The notes under the pieces are model-generated. The model ran no database searches, had not been told where the DNA came from, and was given only the letters and a program-made list of their open reading frames with translations. Source: Bacteroidales bacterium (GTDB taxonomy: Bacteria > Bacteroidota > Bacteroidia > Bacteroidales > Paludibacteraceae). Taken from it: DNA of 28,773 nt. The stretch spans positions 1 through 28,773 of the forward strand of contig CAAFZS010000049.1 in assembly GCA_900767595.1 (NCBI GenBank), written 5' to 3'. Made by a program: the position numbers and the translations under genes. Below, in pieces: positions 1 through 7,440 of the stretch (its first letter is position 1; the number at the start of each line of letters is the position of its first letter).

Positions 1-398
<398 letters not shown>

Positions 399-1072
399 AC
401 GATGAAGGCAAAGGGAAGAAGTTCGCCCTTCTTAAACTCATCTCTCAAGCAACCGACGATTATGTGTGGCTGCAGGATGATGATGTAGTCCCCCCTACAT
501 CTACCCCCACTCTAGATGCAGACCTTATCATCCTTCCCTTGCGTATGGCTGCGGGTTCGGGCTCGCTCCTTTGCCGCTTGCAGCAAGCCGAATATGCGGC
601 TATCCAACAAGTGACGATGGACAGCGTTCGTCGTGGTCACGCCGTGATGTGTTCCGGTGCGAACCTGATTGTGCGTCGGCAGTTGTGGTTGGAGGCTTAT
701 GAGGACCTCCATCCCGAAGTACCGAGCGGAGATGATATGTTTCTGCTCGAAAGTGCCAAACGGCGCGGTTGGACCATCGGTTATGCCGACGGTGAGGCCT
801 ATGAGGCGGTGGTGACACCGAAAGAGTCCTTGCGCGAACTCATCCGCCAACGGGCCCGTTGGGCAGGCAAGGCTCCCCTCTATACGGATAAGGACATCCT
901 TCGCTATGGAACTAAGGTGATGATTGCTAATATATTGCAATTCCTTTTCCCGATAGTCATCCTGGTGAAGTTCCCCATCGAATATAAACTCATAAAAAAG
1001 AGAGACCCGAAGGCCTCTCTCTGGGTAGCATTGCTATTAGAGATTATCTATCCCTATTATATGCTCATCTGC

Positions 1073-1408
1073 TTACTCTGCGGTCTCTTCCGCCGGAGCA
1101 GCTGGTAATTCCGTAGCGTCTAAAGCTTCAGCAGCTTGCTGAACTTGCTCAACGATAGCACTCTCGTCAGCGCTTTCAGCGCGTTGTGCCTTGTTGAAAC
1201 CGGCAGCGAAAATACTCAAAGCAACAATCAGACCGGCTAAAGTCCAACTGGCTTTCTCTAAAACATCAGTGGTCTTGGGAGCACCTAAAACTTGGTTACC
1301 ACTGGCAAAACCGGAGGCTAAACCTCCACCTTTACTATTCTGTACCAATACTAAAAGAATGAGCAAAATAGCAAGGATAACAATAATGATTGTAAATGCG
1401 ATATACAT
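1073..1408 (-). CDS. secG: Preprotein translocase subunit SecG
   Basis: A small partner of SecY/SecE in the inner-membrane channel; it helps SecA-driven export. The 111-residue protein shows the SecG pattern: an N-terminal membrane helix (YIAFTIIIVILAILLILLVL), the conserved VQNSKGGGLAS loop with a following G-rich stretch, a second helix at about 57-70 (LAGLIVALSIFAAGF), then an acidic Ala/Glu-rich tail typical of Bacteroidota. ATG start at 1408. It has its own promoter (1453-1484) and is separated from lptE by about 110 nt, so it is probably a single-gene unit. Its last 36 nt run antisense into the end of the glycosyltransferase gene. SecA lies in the same window at 13810. Confidence 0.95.
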   Translation of the reverse strand: MYIAFTIIIVILAILLILLVLVQNSKGGGLASGFASGNQVLGAPKTTDVLEKASWTLAGLIVALSIFAAGFNKAQRAESADESAIVEQVQQAAEALDATELPAAPAEETAE

Positions 1409-1452
1409 AAGTGTATTTTTTAATAGTTAAACATTTCTACATTTTGAGCGTG

Positions 1453-1484
1453 CAAAGATACGACATTTTTTTTAATTGTGCAAA
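1453..1484 (-). promoter_or_regulatory. Bacteroidota-type promoter of secG
   Basis: Read on the minus strand: a TTTG (-33 element, plus-strand CAAA 1481-1484), 20 nt, then TATCTTTG (-7 element, plus-strand 1453-1460). This matches the TTTG/TAnnTTTG consensus of the Bacteroidota primary sigma factor. The predicted leader is about 40 nt, A/T-rich and without a Shine-Dalgarno sequence. No clear hairpin terminator for the lptE transcript is visible between 1409 and 1518. Confidence 0.85.
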
Positions 1485-1518
1485 TTTAATTTTATTTTTT
1501 TATCGCTTTAGGGTCATT

Positions 1519-2037
1519 TTACCACTTTGCGACGGTATCATTGTATATATTTTCCGCTAATTCCTTCACCATTGTCTCACAAAGAGCATCTTGCACGTCG
1601 GTTAACATCTGCTTCGAATCGAAGGTCTGATAGGCCGAATAAGTGCGTTCAAAATTGTCATCAGGATTGATGTTATTCGTATAACGCACCCGAATAGTCA
1701 GCGTCAGTTTCGTCTCTGCCGAGAACCCGTCGGCTCCAATACCCATCGGTGTCAATTCGTAACCGATGATCTCTCCCTCAATCTCCAAGTCACCGTTCTT
1801 ACGGTCAACACTCAAACGCGTCTGACGGATAAACAGGTCGCGAATCTCTTCACTGAGCTGGTTACTCAACGGCGGATGCACCAATGCGGCATTATTAGGG
1901 AAGTCCGCAATCGCAATCGAATGGGTGGTACTGTAATCAATACTCGCCCCATTGAACTTGTACGATATCGTGCAACTCGACAATATCCCACATAACAATA
2001 TTATAAAATTCACTTTCACTTTCACTCTCACTCTCAA
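1519..2037 (-). CDS. lptE: LPS assembly lipoprotein LptE
   Basis: Outer-membrane lipoprotein expected to act with LptD in placing LPS in the outer leaflet. The product has a hydrophobic signal segment ending in a lipobox-like LSSC (Cys about residue 22), then the ISYKFNGASIDY and IADFPNNAALVHPPL blocks characteristic of Bacteroidota LptE. The start is unusual: the stop TAG of the upstream regulator (2038-2040) is followed directly by TTG AGA GTG AGA GTG AAA GTG, so the gene begins at TTG (2037) or at one of the GTG codons, all inside a hexamer repeat. The charged n-region (RVRVKVKV) of the signal peptide is thus encoded by the repeat. Last gene of the leftward peptidase-argS-regulator-lptE run. 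Confidence 0.88.
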   Translation of the reverse strand: MRVRVKVKVNFIILLCGILSSCTISYKFNGASIDYSTTHSIAIADFPNNAALVHPPLSNQLSEEIRDLFIRQTRLSVDRKNGDLEIEGEIIGYELTPMGIGADGFSAETKLTLTIRVRYTNNINPDDNFERTYSAYQTFDSKQMLTDVQDALCETMVKELAENIYNDTVAKW

Positions 2038-2039
2038 CT
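2011..2039. repeat. TTTCAC hexamer repeat grading into CTCAACT, at the regulator/lptE junction
   Basis: Plus strand: two TTTCAC-type units, then TCTCAC, then CTCAACTA. It spans the stop of the sigma-54-type regulator and the start of lptE. The mixed unit shows that the TTTCAC and CTCAACT families belong to one continuum. Confidence 0.9.
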
Positions 2040-3192
2040 AATTTAAGCCAAAATCTTTAATTCTTCGATATAAGGTCCGCTCGGACATATGCAACTGTTC
2101 GGCGGCATCCTTACGGTTCGGATATTTCTCCAATGTCTTGCGGATATTCTCTTTCTCCAGTTCCTCATTGGGGACGATAGGCTCATCATGCATCTCCTCT
2201 ACCATCTGATAATCATCGGGATTGATGGCGGGTTGTTTGGACGCAAACGATGTACGGCCATTCTTCATCTCATTGAGGTCGCGCCTAAGGTCTGCCATAT
2301 CGCGTTTCATATCAAAAAGCACCTTATACAGCAGTTCGCGCTCGTTCATAAACGCATCCCCTGCCGTTTGATTATTTGCCAAAGCCAAACCGGTCTGGTT
2401 ATCCGATTCGGGCAGGTATTTGCGCAAGGTAGCCGCATTGATATCGTGATTGGTCTCGATGATAGAGATCTGCTCGGCAATGTTCTTGAGTTGTCGTATG
2501 TTGCCGTTCCAGTAATAGGATTGCAATAGCTGACTCGCTTCCTCGTTGAGCCGAACGGGAGGCATATGGTAGCGCTCACTGAAATCGACGGCGAACTTAC
2601 GGAATAGCAACGGTATATCCTCCTTGCGCTCGCGCAGAGACGGCACCTTAATCTCCACCGTATTGAGACGATAATACAAATCCTCTCTAAACCGTCCCTC
2701 CTGAATAGCGCGTTGCATATCAAGGTTCGTGGCAGCCACTACGCGTACGTTCGTCTTTTGGACCACACTCGATCCCATCTTAACAAACTCGCCTGTCTCC
2801 AGCACACGCAGCAGTCTCACTTGGGCCGAGAGAGGTAACTCGCCTACCTCGTCCAAAAACAGCGTTCCGCCATTAGCAATCTCAAAGTATCCCTTGCGTT
2901 CGGCCTTGGCATCGGTGTAGGCACCTTTCTCGTGACCAAATAGTTCGCTCTCTATCGTACCTTCCGGTATAGCACCGCAGTTGATGGCGAAATACGGACC
3001 GTGTTTGCGACCGGAGTAGGCGTGAATAATCTGCGGAAAGAACTCCTTTCCGGAACCGGACTCGCCGGTAACAAGTACCGATAAGTCCGTCAGGGCGACC
3101 TGTACAGCCACCTCTATGGCGCGGTTGAGTTGGACATTGTTCCCTATAATCCCAAACCGCTGCTTAATCGCTTGTATCTCCGTTGTTGTCAT
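2038..3192 (-). CDS. Sigma-54-interaction-type AAA+ transcriptional regulator with Fis-type HTH
   Basis: AAA+ activator of the NtrC class without an N-terminal receiver domain. Seen: Walker A GESGSGKE, the AINCGAIPEGTIESELFGHEKG block, Walker B GGTLFLDEVGELPL, the sensor region VRVVAATN, the RLNTVEIKVPSLRERKEDIP block, a variable linker, and a C-terminal Fis-type helix-turn-helix (RKDAAEQLHMSERTLYRRI). The loop that normally reads GAFTGA, which contacts sigma-54, reads GAYTDA here. I chose ATG 3192 (MTTTEIQAIKQRFGIIGN) because family members, as I recall them, begin this way. An in-frame GTG at 3228 directly after the argS stop would add 12 residues (ESESESES...) encoded by a repeat. It sits between argS and lptE and ends with a stop that abuts the lptE start. 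The target genes are unknown. Confidence 0.88.
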   Translation of the reverse strand: MTTTEIQAIKQRFGIIGNNVQLNRAIEVAVQVALTDLSVLVTGESGSGKEFFPQIIHAYSGRKHGPYFAINCGAIPEGTIESELFGHEKGAYTDAKAERKGYFEIANGGTLFLDEVGELPLSAQVRLLRVLETGEFVKMGSSVVQKTNVRVVAATNLDMQRAIQEGRFREDLYYRLNTVEIKVPSLRERKEDIPLLFRKFAVDFSERYHMPPVRLNEEASQLLQSYYWNGNIRQLKNIAEQISIIETNHDINAATLRKYLPESDNQTGLALANNQTAGDAFMNERELLYKVLFDMKRDMADLRRDLNEMKNGRTSFASKQPAINPDDYQMVEEMHDEPIVPNEELEKENIRKTLEKYPNRKDAAEQLHMSERTLYRRIKDFGLN

Positions 3193-3202
3193 ACTATAAA
3201 AA

Positions 3203-3229
3203 CTTTCACTTTCACTTTCACTTTCCACT
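3203..3229. repeat. TTTCAC hexamer repeat in the argS/regulator junction
   Basis: About four TTTCAC units fill the ~35-nt gap between the argS stop (TAG, plus 3228-3230) and the regulator ATG (3192). On the mRNA they read GTGGAAAGTGAAAGTGAAAGT, offering GTG codons directly after the stop. Confidence 0.93.
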
Positions 3230-5021
3230 ACATCCGCAATGGCATCTCGATGCCCAGTAACCTCATCGCTTTCTCCAATACCTGCGCTACAGCACGACTA
3301 ATCGTAATACGCAAAGCCCTTATATTCGCATCGGGTTCGTTGAGAATCGAGTAGTCGTGATAGAACGAGTTGAAGTCGCACGCTAACGCGTAAGCGTAGT
3401 TCGCAACTACTGCCGGCGAGAACTCTTCACCCGCCTGCTTGACGATATTCGGATATTCCGCCAACCGCTGAATCAAAAGCTGTTCTTTCTCGTTGATTTC
3501 CGGATTTTCCGGAAGAGCGAAGCGGTCCGGAGTTTCCGGCGTCTTACGCAAAATCGATTGTATCCTCGCAAACGAGTATTGGATAAACGGACCGGTATTG
3601 CCGTTGAAGTCGATACTCTCGGCGGGATTGAAGAGCATATTTTTCTTCGGGTCCACCTTAAGGATGAAGTACTTGAGTGCACCTAATCCCACTTTGCGGG
3701 CGATGTCGTTCGCTTCGTTTTCAGTGATATCGGGCAAGGTGTTCACTTTGTCCTTACTGATCTCCTTAGCGTCACTGATCATCTTATCCATCAAGTCATC
3801 GGCATCCACCACCGTTCCTTCGCGGCTCTTCATCTTACCATTGGGCAGTTCGACCATACCATAAGAGAAATGTACTAACTCCTTTCCAAAGGGGAAACCG
3901 AGGCGGTCGAGCAGGATAGACAACACTTGGAAATGATATTCCTGTTCATTGCCCACAACATAAACCATCTTGCTAATCGGATAATCCTGGTAACGAATCT
4001 TCGCTGTACCGATATCCTGGGTGATATAGACGGAAGTGCCATCCTTACGCAACAACAGTTTCTCGTCCAGTCCGTCTTTCGTTAAGTCTGCCCATACACT
4101 GCCATCCTCGCGGCGGTAGAACGAACCATTAGCTAATCCTTTCTCCACTTCCGACTTGCCTTCCAGATAGGTCTGGCTCTCGTAATAGATCTTATCGAAG
4201 TTTACACCGAGGCGTTGGTAGGTCTCGTCAAAACCGGCATAGACCCAACTGTTCATTTTTGCCCATAACTCCCTCACTTCGGGATCGCCTTGTTCCCATT
4301 GGAACAGCATCTGTTGGGCTTGTTGAATGAGCGGAGCTTGCGCCTTAGCGGTCTCCTCGTCCAAACCGGTAGCCATCAGTTCGGCTATCTGTTTCTTATA
4401 CTCTTTATCAAACCGAACATAGTAATCGCCAATCAGATGATCCCCTTTCTTACCCGACGATTCGGGAGTCTCGCCGTTACCAAAGAGCTTCCACGCCAGC
4501 ATCGACTTACAGATATGGATACCGCGGTCATTGACGATGTTCGTCTTCACTACATCCCAACCGCAAGCGGCTTGGATATTAGCAATCGCATAACCGAGCA
4601 GGTTATTGCGTACGTGACCTAAATGCAGCGGTTTGTTCGTGTTCGGGGACGAATATTCAATCATCATCAACTGATTGCGCTTCGGCCATTCACCATAATG
4701 CTCGTCCTTCACAATAGCGGCTAACTGGCTGAGCCAATAATCCGCGCTGATAGTGAGGTTCAAGAACCCCTGCACCGCATTGTATTTCTCTACAACACTT
4801 TCACTTTCACTTTCACTTTCCACTAACTTATCGCCGATTTCTGTTGCAACGACTAGAGGTGCCTTGCGGGCGGCTTTAACGAACGGGAAGACCACGAGTG
4901 TGATGTGTCCTTCGAACTCCGGACGGGTTTTTTGCAACTGAATCATCTTATCCTCCACGTCCAATCCGTAGAGACTTTTCACCGCTTGCTTTACTTGTTT
5001 TATCAATAATTCTTCTAACAT
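3228..5021 (-). CDS. argS: Arginyl-tRNA synthetase
   Basis: Class I synthetase charging tRNA-Arg. Seen: an N-terminal additional domain (about 1-110), the class I HIGH signature as HLGH in NTNKPLHLGHVRNN (about residue 130), the KMSK-equivalent loop as GKMKSREGT (about residue 395), and a C-terminal anticodon-binding domain ending in a RLLGIEMPLRM-type tail. The start is ATG 5021 (MLEELLIKQV), which overlaps the end of the upstream peptidase gene by 7 nt; the longer frame to 5048 has no homology. Length of 597 residues fits the family. In the N-terminal domain, between GDKLV and VVEKYN, lies a run of alternating Glu-Ser encoded by a TTTCAC repeat (4796-4824). This is the usual place for a loop before the GFLNL strand, so activity is probably kept. 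Confidence 0.97.
   Translation of the reverse strand: MLEELLIKQVKQAVKSLYGLDVEDKMIQLQKTRPEFEGHITLVVFPFVKAARKAPLVVATEIGDKLVESESESESVVEKYNAVQGFLNLTISADYWLSQLAAIVKDEHYGEWPKRNQLMMIEYSSPNTNKPLHLGHVRNNLLGYAIANIQAACGWDVVKTNIVNDRGIHICKSMLAWKLFGNGETPESSGKKGDHLIGDYYVRFDKEYKKQIAELMATGLDEETAKAQAPLIQQAQQMLFQWEQGDPEVRELWAKMNSWVYAGFDETYQRLGVNFDKIYYESQTYLEGKSEVEKGLANGSFYRREDGSVWADLTKDGLDEKLLLRKDGTSVYITQDIGTAKIRYQDYPISKMVYVVGNEQEYHFQVLSILLDRLGFPFGKELVHFSYGMVELPNGKMKSREGTVVDADDLMDKMISDAKEISKDKVNTLPDITENEANDIARKVGLGALKYFILKVDPKKNMLFNPAESIDFNGNTGPFIQYSFARIQSILRKTPETPDRFALPENPEINEKEQLLIQRLAEYPNIVKQAGEEFSPAVVANYAYALACDFNSFYHDYSILNEPDANIRALRITISRAVAQVLEKAMRLLGIEMPLRM
4796..4824. repeat. TTTCAC hexamer repeat inside argS
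   Basis: Four tandem TTTCAC-type units, in frame, encoding VESESESES on the minus strand. Being six nucleotides long, any number of units keeps the frame. Nearly identical to the tract at 3203-3229 that lies outside coding sequence. Confidence 0.95.
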
Positions 5022-6895
5022 AATTCTTTGCATTGCTCTTTCAGCCACTGTGCCTCTTCTTTATCCAGCATCGGTGCCAAATCCTTATATACCAACGCGT
5101 GGTAGGCATTAATCCACTCTTTCTCTTCGGCGGTAAGCATACTGAGTTCCATCAGGTTCTTGTCGTACGGACAGCGGGTCAACACCTCAAACTCATAATA
5201 TGTTTCTCCGGTCGATCTCTTACCTCTCTGCCTTTCAGCCTCTCCGCCTCTCTGCCAATCAACCTCCCTCGTTACTACCAAGTTCTCAATCCTAATCCCA
5301 TACTCGTTGGTACGATAGATACCCGGTTCGTCGGAGAAGATATTTCCGAGTTGAATGGGATTGGTGTTATTGTCGGTGCGGATGTTGGCCGGCCCTTCGT
5401 GGCAGCCCATGAAGTGACCTACACCGTGACCGGTACCGTGACCATAAGTGATACCTTCTGCCCACATATATTGGTGAGCCAGCACATCGAGTTGGTTGCC
5501 GCGCGTACCTTTAGGAAAACGCGCCTTAGCCAAAGCGATATGTCCTTTCAGCACCAACGTATAATCGTGCTTCACCTCTGCCGGTATATGTTTGGCATCC
5601 CCAATCCACAGGGTACGGGTGATGTCGGTTGTACCATCCAAGTACTGTCCGCCACTGTCGAGCAGCAACACTCCTTCGCCTTCTATCTTCGCACATTTGT
5701 CCGGTTCGGCGTGGTAGTGCACGATAGCACCATTCCCTTTCCATCCGGCGATGGTGGCAAAACTCTCATCCGTGAAGTGCTCACCCATGGCCCTAAACTC
5801 ATGCAACTTATCCGCCAAATCAATCTCTGTAAACTTTAAACTCTCCACTCTAAACTGTTCCTCAAGCCATTTGAGGAACCTAACGAGTGCCACTCCATCA
5901 ATGAGGTGCGCTTTTCTCTCGCCCGCTATCTCCACTTCGTTCTTTATCGACATCATCACCTGTACGGGACTCGGACTAACGATTATACATCCTCCCCCAA
6001 CACTCTCATATAGCCGCTGGTTCACCCGATTGCCATCCATCATCACCGTCGCCATTCCGCCTTTCAGCCTATCAGCCTTTCCGCCTTTCAAGTATTCAAA
6101 CACTTCCTCGTACTCTTTTACTTCCACGCCGATGCGCTGCATATACGCCTTTGCCTCTGCCGTCATCTTGGCAGGGTCAATAAACAGCGTGCAACGCTCT
6201 TGCTCTACGACTACGTAGGCAATCACGCAAGGAGTGTAATCCACATCCGTACCGCGGACATTAAGTAACCAGCCTATCTCGTCTAACTCGCTGATAACAA
6301 TAGCGTCCGCACCTTTCGCCTTGATGGCTTCGCGCACGCGTTGGAGTTTGGAAGCAACGGACTCGCCGGCATACTCTTCTTTGTATTCATATAGCGGGTT
6401 CTGCGGGATAGCAGGTCTGCCTTCCGTCCATAACTCGCGAATAAGGTCAATAGACACCACTCTAACTCCGTAGGACTCACTTTCACTTTCACTCTCCACT
6501 TCCTCCTTGAGGTTCTTAAACTCATTAATACTCCACATCTCCGGATTTACGCCTACTACTCTACACTCTACACTCTCAACTCTAAACTTATTAACGAGCC
6601 ATTGGTTAACACTCGGACAATCCACATCGCTGGCGCGCATGAGTTGAATCGTGCTACCTTTGAGTTCTTCCTCGGCTTGGAGGTAATAACGGCTATCGGT
6701 AAACAATAGGGCTTCGTCCATGGTGACAACCACGGTCGCGCTCTCTCCAAGGAAACCCGTAAGCCATGCGGTTTCCATCCAGTGTTCAGCCATATACTCG
6801 CTGGCATGCGGATCGTTCGCAGGAACGATATAAGCATCCAGTTGGTGTTGTTTCATCAGCTCTCGCAGGGCTGTCAATTTTTCTATTATCGTCAT
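5015..6895 (-). CDS. Xaa-Pro aminopeptidase (M24B), carrying five repeat-derived insertions
   Basis: Metallo-aminopeptidase removing N-terminal residues before proline, probably cytoplasmic. It has two N-terminal creatinase-like domains and a C-terminal pita-bread domain with metal ligands visible in DSGGQYLDGTTDITRT (two Asp, about residue 415), HGTGHGVGHFMGCHEGP (His, about 490), EPGIY (Glu, about 520) and the YGIRIEN Glu. At 626 residues it is longer than the roughly 590-600 I recall for relatives. The excess can be traced to low-complexity tracts coded by repeats at 5224-5256, 5831-5857, 6057-6091, 6475-6500 and 6556-6590. All are in frame and none touches a metal ligand. ATG start at 6895. 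The gene leads the leftward run into argS and overlaps it by 7 nt. No promoter is visible between it and the terminator at 6911-6942, so expression may depend on read-through. Confidence 0.93.
   Translation of the reverse strand: MTIIEKLTALRELMKQHQLDAYIVPANDPHASEYMAEHWMETAWLTGFLGESATVVVTMDEALLFTDSRYYLQAEEELKGSTIQLMRASDVDCPSVNQWLVNKFRVESVECRVVGVNPEMWSINEFKNLKEEVESESESESYGVRVVSIDLIRELWTEGRPAIPQNPLYEYKEEYAGESVASKLQRVREAIKAKGADAIVISELDEIGWLLNVRGTDVDYTPCVIAYVVVEQERCTLFIDPAKMTAEAKAYMQRIGVEVKEYEEVFEYLKGGKADRLKGGMATVMMDGNRVNQRLYESVGGGCIIVSPSPVQVMMSIKNEVEIAGERKAHLIDGVALVRFLKWLEEQFRVESLKFTEIDLADKLHEFRAMGEHFTDESFATIAGWKGNGAIVHYHAEPDKCAKIEGEGVLLLDSGGQYLDGTTDITRTLWIGDAKHIPAEVKHDYTLVLKGHIALAKARFPKGTRGNQLDVLAHQYMWAEGITYGHGTGHGVGHFMGCHEGPANIRTDNNTNPIQLGNIFSDEPGIYRTNEYGIRIENLVVTREVDWQRGGEAERQRGKRSTGETYYEFEVLTRCPYDKNLMELSMLTAEEKEWINAYHALVYKDLAPMLDKEEAQWLKEQCKELC
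5224..5256. repeat. GCCTCTCTGCCTTTCA-type repeat in the Xaa-Pro peptidase gene
   Basis: Degenerate seven-to-eight-base units (CTCTCTGCCTTTCAGCCTC...) encoding, on the minus strand, the stretch WQRGGEAERQRGK between the LVVTREVD strand and the YYEFEVLT strand. Same family as 6057-6091. Confidence 0.8.
5831..5857. repeat. CTCTAAA-type repeat in the Xaa-Pro peptidase gene
   Basis: AAACTTTAAACTCTCCACTC and flanking bases, encoding EQFRVESLKF on the minus strand. The unit is the same as the 3' half of the aroA tract but in the opposite orientation relative to the gene. Confidence 0.75.
6057..6091. repeat. GCCTTTCAGCCTATCA-type repeat in the Xaa-Pro peptidase gene
   Basis: Tandem GCCTTTCA/GCCTATCA/GCCTTTCC units encoding, on the minus strand, LKGGKADRLKGGMA. 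Same family as 5224-5256. Confidence 0.85.
6475..6500. repeat. TTTCAC hexamer repeat in the Xaa-Pro peptidase gene
   Basis: ACTCACTTTCACTTTCACTC and flanking bases, encoding the run EEVESESESES on the minus strand between two linker segments of the N-terminal domain. Matches the argS tract at 4796-4824. Confidence 0.93.
6556..6590. repeat. CTACACT/CTCAACT/CTAAACT repeat in the Xaa-Pro peptidase gene
   Basis: Five degenerate heptamers (CTACTCTACACTCTACACTC...) encoding, on the minus strand, NKFRVESVECRVVGV. The units are those of the aroA tract at 30-104, inverted relative to the host gene. Confidence 0.88.
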
Positions 6896-6910
6896 AAGTT
6901 ATTAATTTCC

Positions 6911-6942
6911 AAAAAAAGCGCCACCATAATAGATGATAGCGC
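6911..6942 (-). terminator. Rho-independent terminator after the cysteine-rich lipoprotein
   Basis: On the minus strand, a 10-bp stem (GCGCTATCAT pairing with ATGGTGGCGC, two G-T wobbles) with a 5-nt loop, followed by seven T residues (plus-strand A tract 6911-6917). It lies 22 nt after the lipoprotein stop and only about 16 nt before the Xaa-Pro peptidase ATG, so it either ends the lipoprotein transcript or acts as an attenuator. Confidence 0.85.
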
Positions 6943-6963
6943 CAACAGGTGTTGAATAAATAA

Positions 6964-7146
6964 TTATTCAGCAACGGTCTCAACAACCTCAACGGCAGCA
7001 GAATCAGCGCAAGCTTGTTCGCAAGCTTGTTCGCATTTTTGTTCGCATTGTTGCTCGCATTCGCCTTCGCATTTGCTGCTCTTGCTGCAATTGCCGCATG
7101 CCATAGCGCACAGAGCGATAGCAGCGATAAACATCATCTTTTTCAT
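6964..7146 (-). CDS. Small cysteine-ladder lipoprotein, function unknown
   Basis: A 60-residue product with a start of MKK plus hydrophobic segment, then AMAC/GN, which fits a lipoprotein signal peptide cut before Cys17. The mature part contains Cys at 20, 26, 30, 34, 38, 42 and 46; the last six are spaced exactly four apart with Glu/Gln between them (CEGECEQQCEQKCEQACEQAC). On a helix they would line up in one stripe. The tail is acidic (ADSAAVEVVETVAE). The DNA coding for the ladder is a degenerate 12-base repeat around AAGCTTGTTCGC (plus strand, about 7012-7070). ATG at 7146, its own promoter at 7214-7245 and a strong terminator show a stand-alone gene. Short Cys-rich lipoproteins of this sort are common in Bacteroidales, but I do not recognise a named family; metal or redox binding is only a guess. 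Confidence 0.75.
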   Translation of the reverse strand: MKKMMFIAAIALCAMACGNCSKSSKCEGECEQQCEQKCEQACEQACADSAAVEVVETVAE

Positions 7147-7209
7147 ACAGAAAAAATCGTTTAATTGTACAATAAATAACTTTGCTTTTTGATATCGTCA
7201 TCAAAAACG

Positions 7210-7399
7210 GCTGCAAATATACAACAAAAATTTGGAATAAGCAAATTTAAGAGCAAAAAAATAAAATTTATTTTATTATTGAGTGTTTTTTAGGTAGAAT
7301 ATGGGAGTTTACTCACAATAGACTGCCGAAAAACAGTCAATGAGAGGCTTTAGCCTTTTTGCTCGTAATTGGCTTATTTTAATAAACGTGCGACCGTAC
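7210..7399 (+). repeat. Left arm of a long inverted repeat flanking the IS3-family element
   Basis: Pairs with 8814-9004 in inverted orientation over about 190 bp, with roughly nine mismatches and one 1-nt gap by eye. It runs from the start site of the lipoprotein promoter right up to the IS end. The inner ends read ...CGTGCGACCGTAC and its complement, so without the IS the two arms would meet at a perfect palindrome centred on GTAC. Confidence 0.93.
7214..7245 (-). promoter_or_regulatory. Promoter of the cysteine-ladder lipoprotein, within the left arm
   Basis: Minus strand: TTTG (plus 7242-7245), 20 nt, TATATTTG (plus 7214-7221), a canonical Bacteroidota promoter. The leader to the ATG at 7146 is about 60 nt. 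The same promoter is present in the right arm at 8969-9000, differing by two bases between the boxes. Confidence 0.85.
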
Positions 7400-7440
7400 T
7401 GTAGTGCCCCCAAAATATTAGACACTAAATTTTAGGAATT

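Noticed and set aside
1600..1630. tRNA-like GCTTCGAATCGAAGG string
   Set aside because: It lies in the lptE coding region and has no surrounding cloverleaf. I found no tRNA or rRNA genes in the window.
5033..5839. 268-codon plus-strand frame opposite the Xaa-Pro peptidase
   Set aside because: The conserved metal ligands are on the minus strand; the plus frame has no homology I can see.
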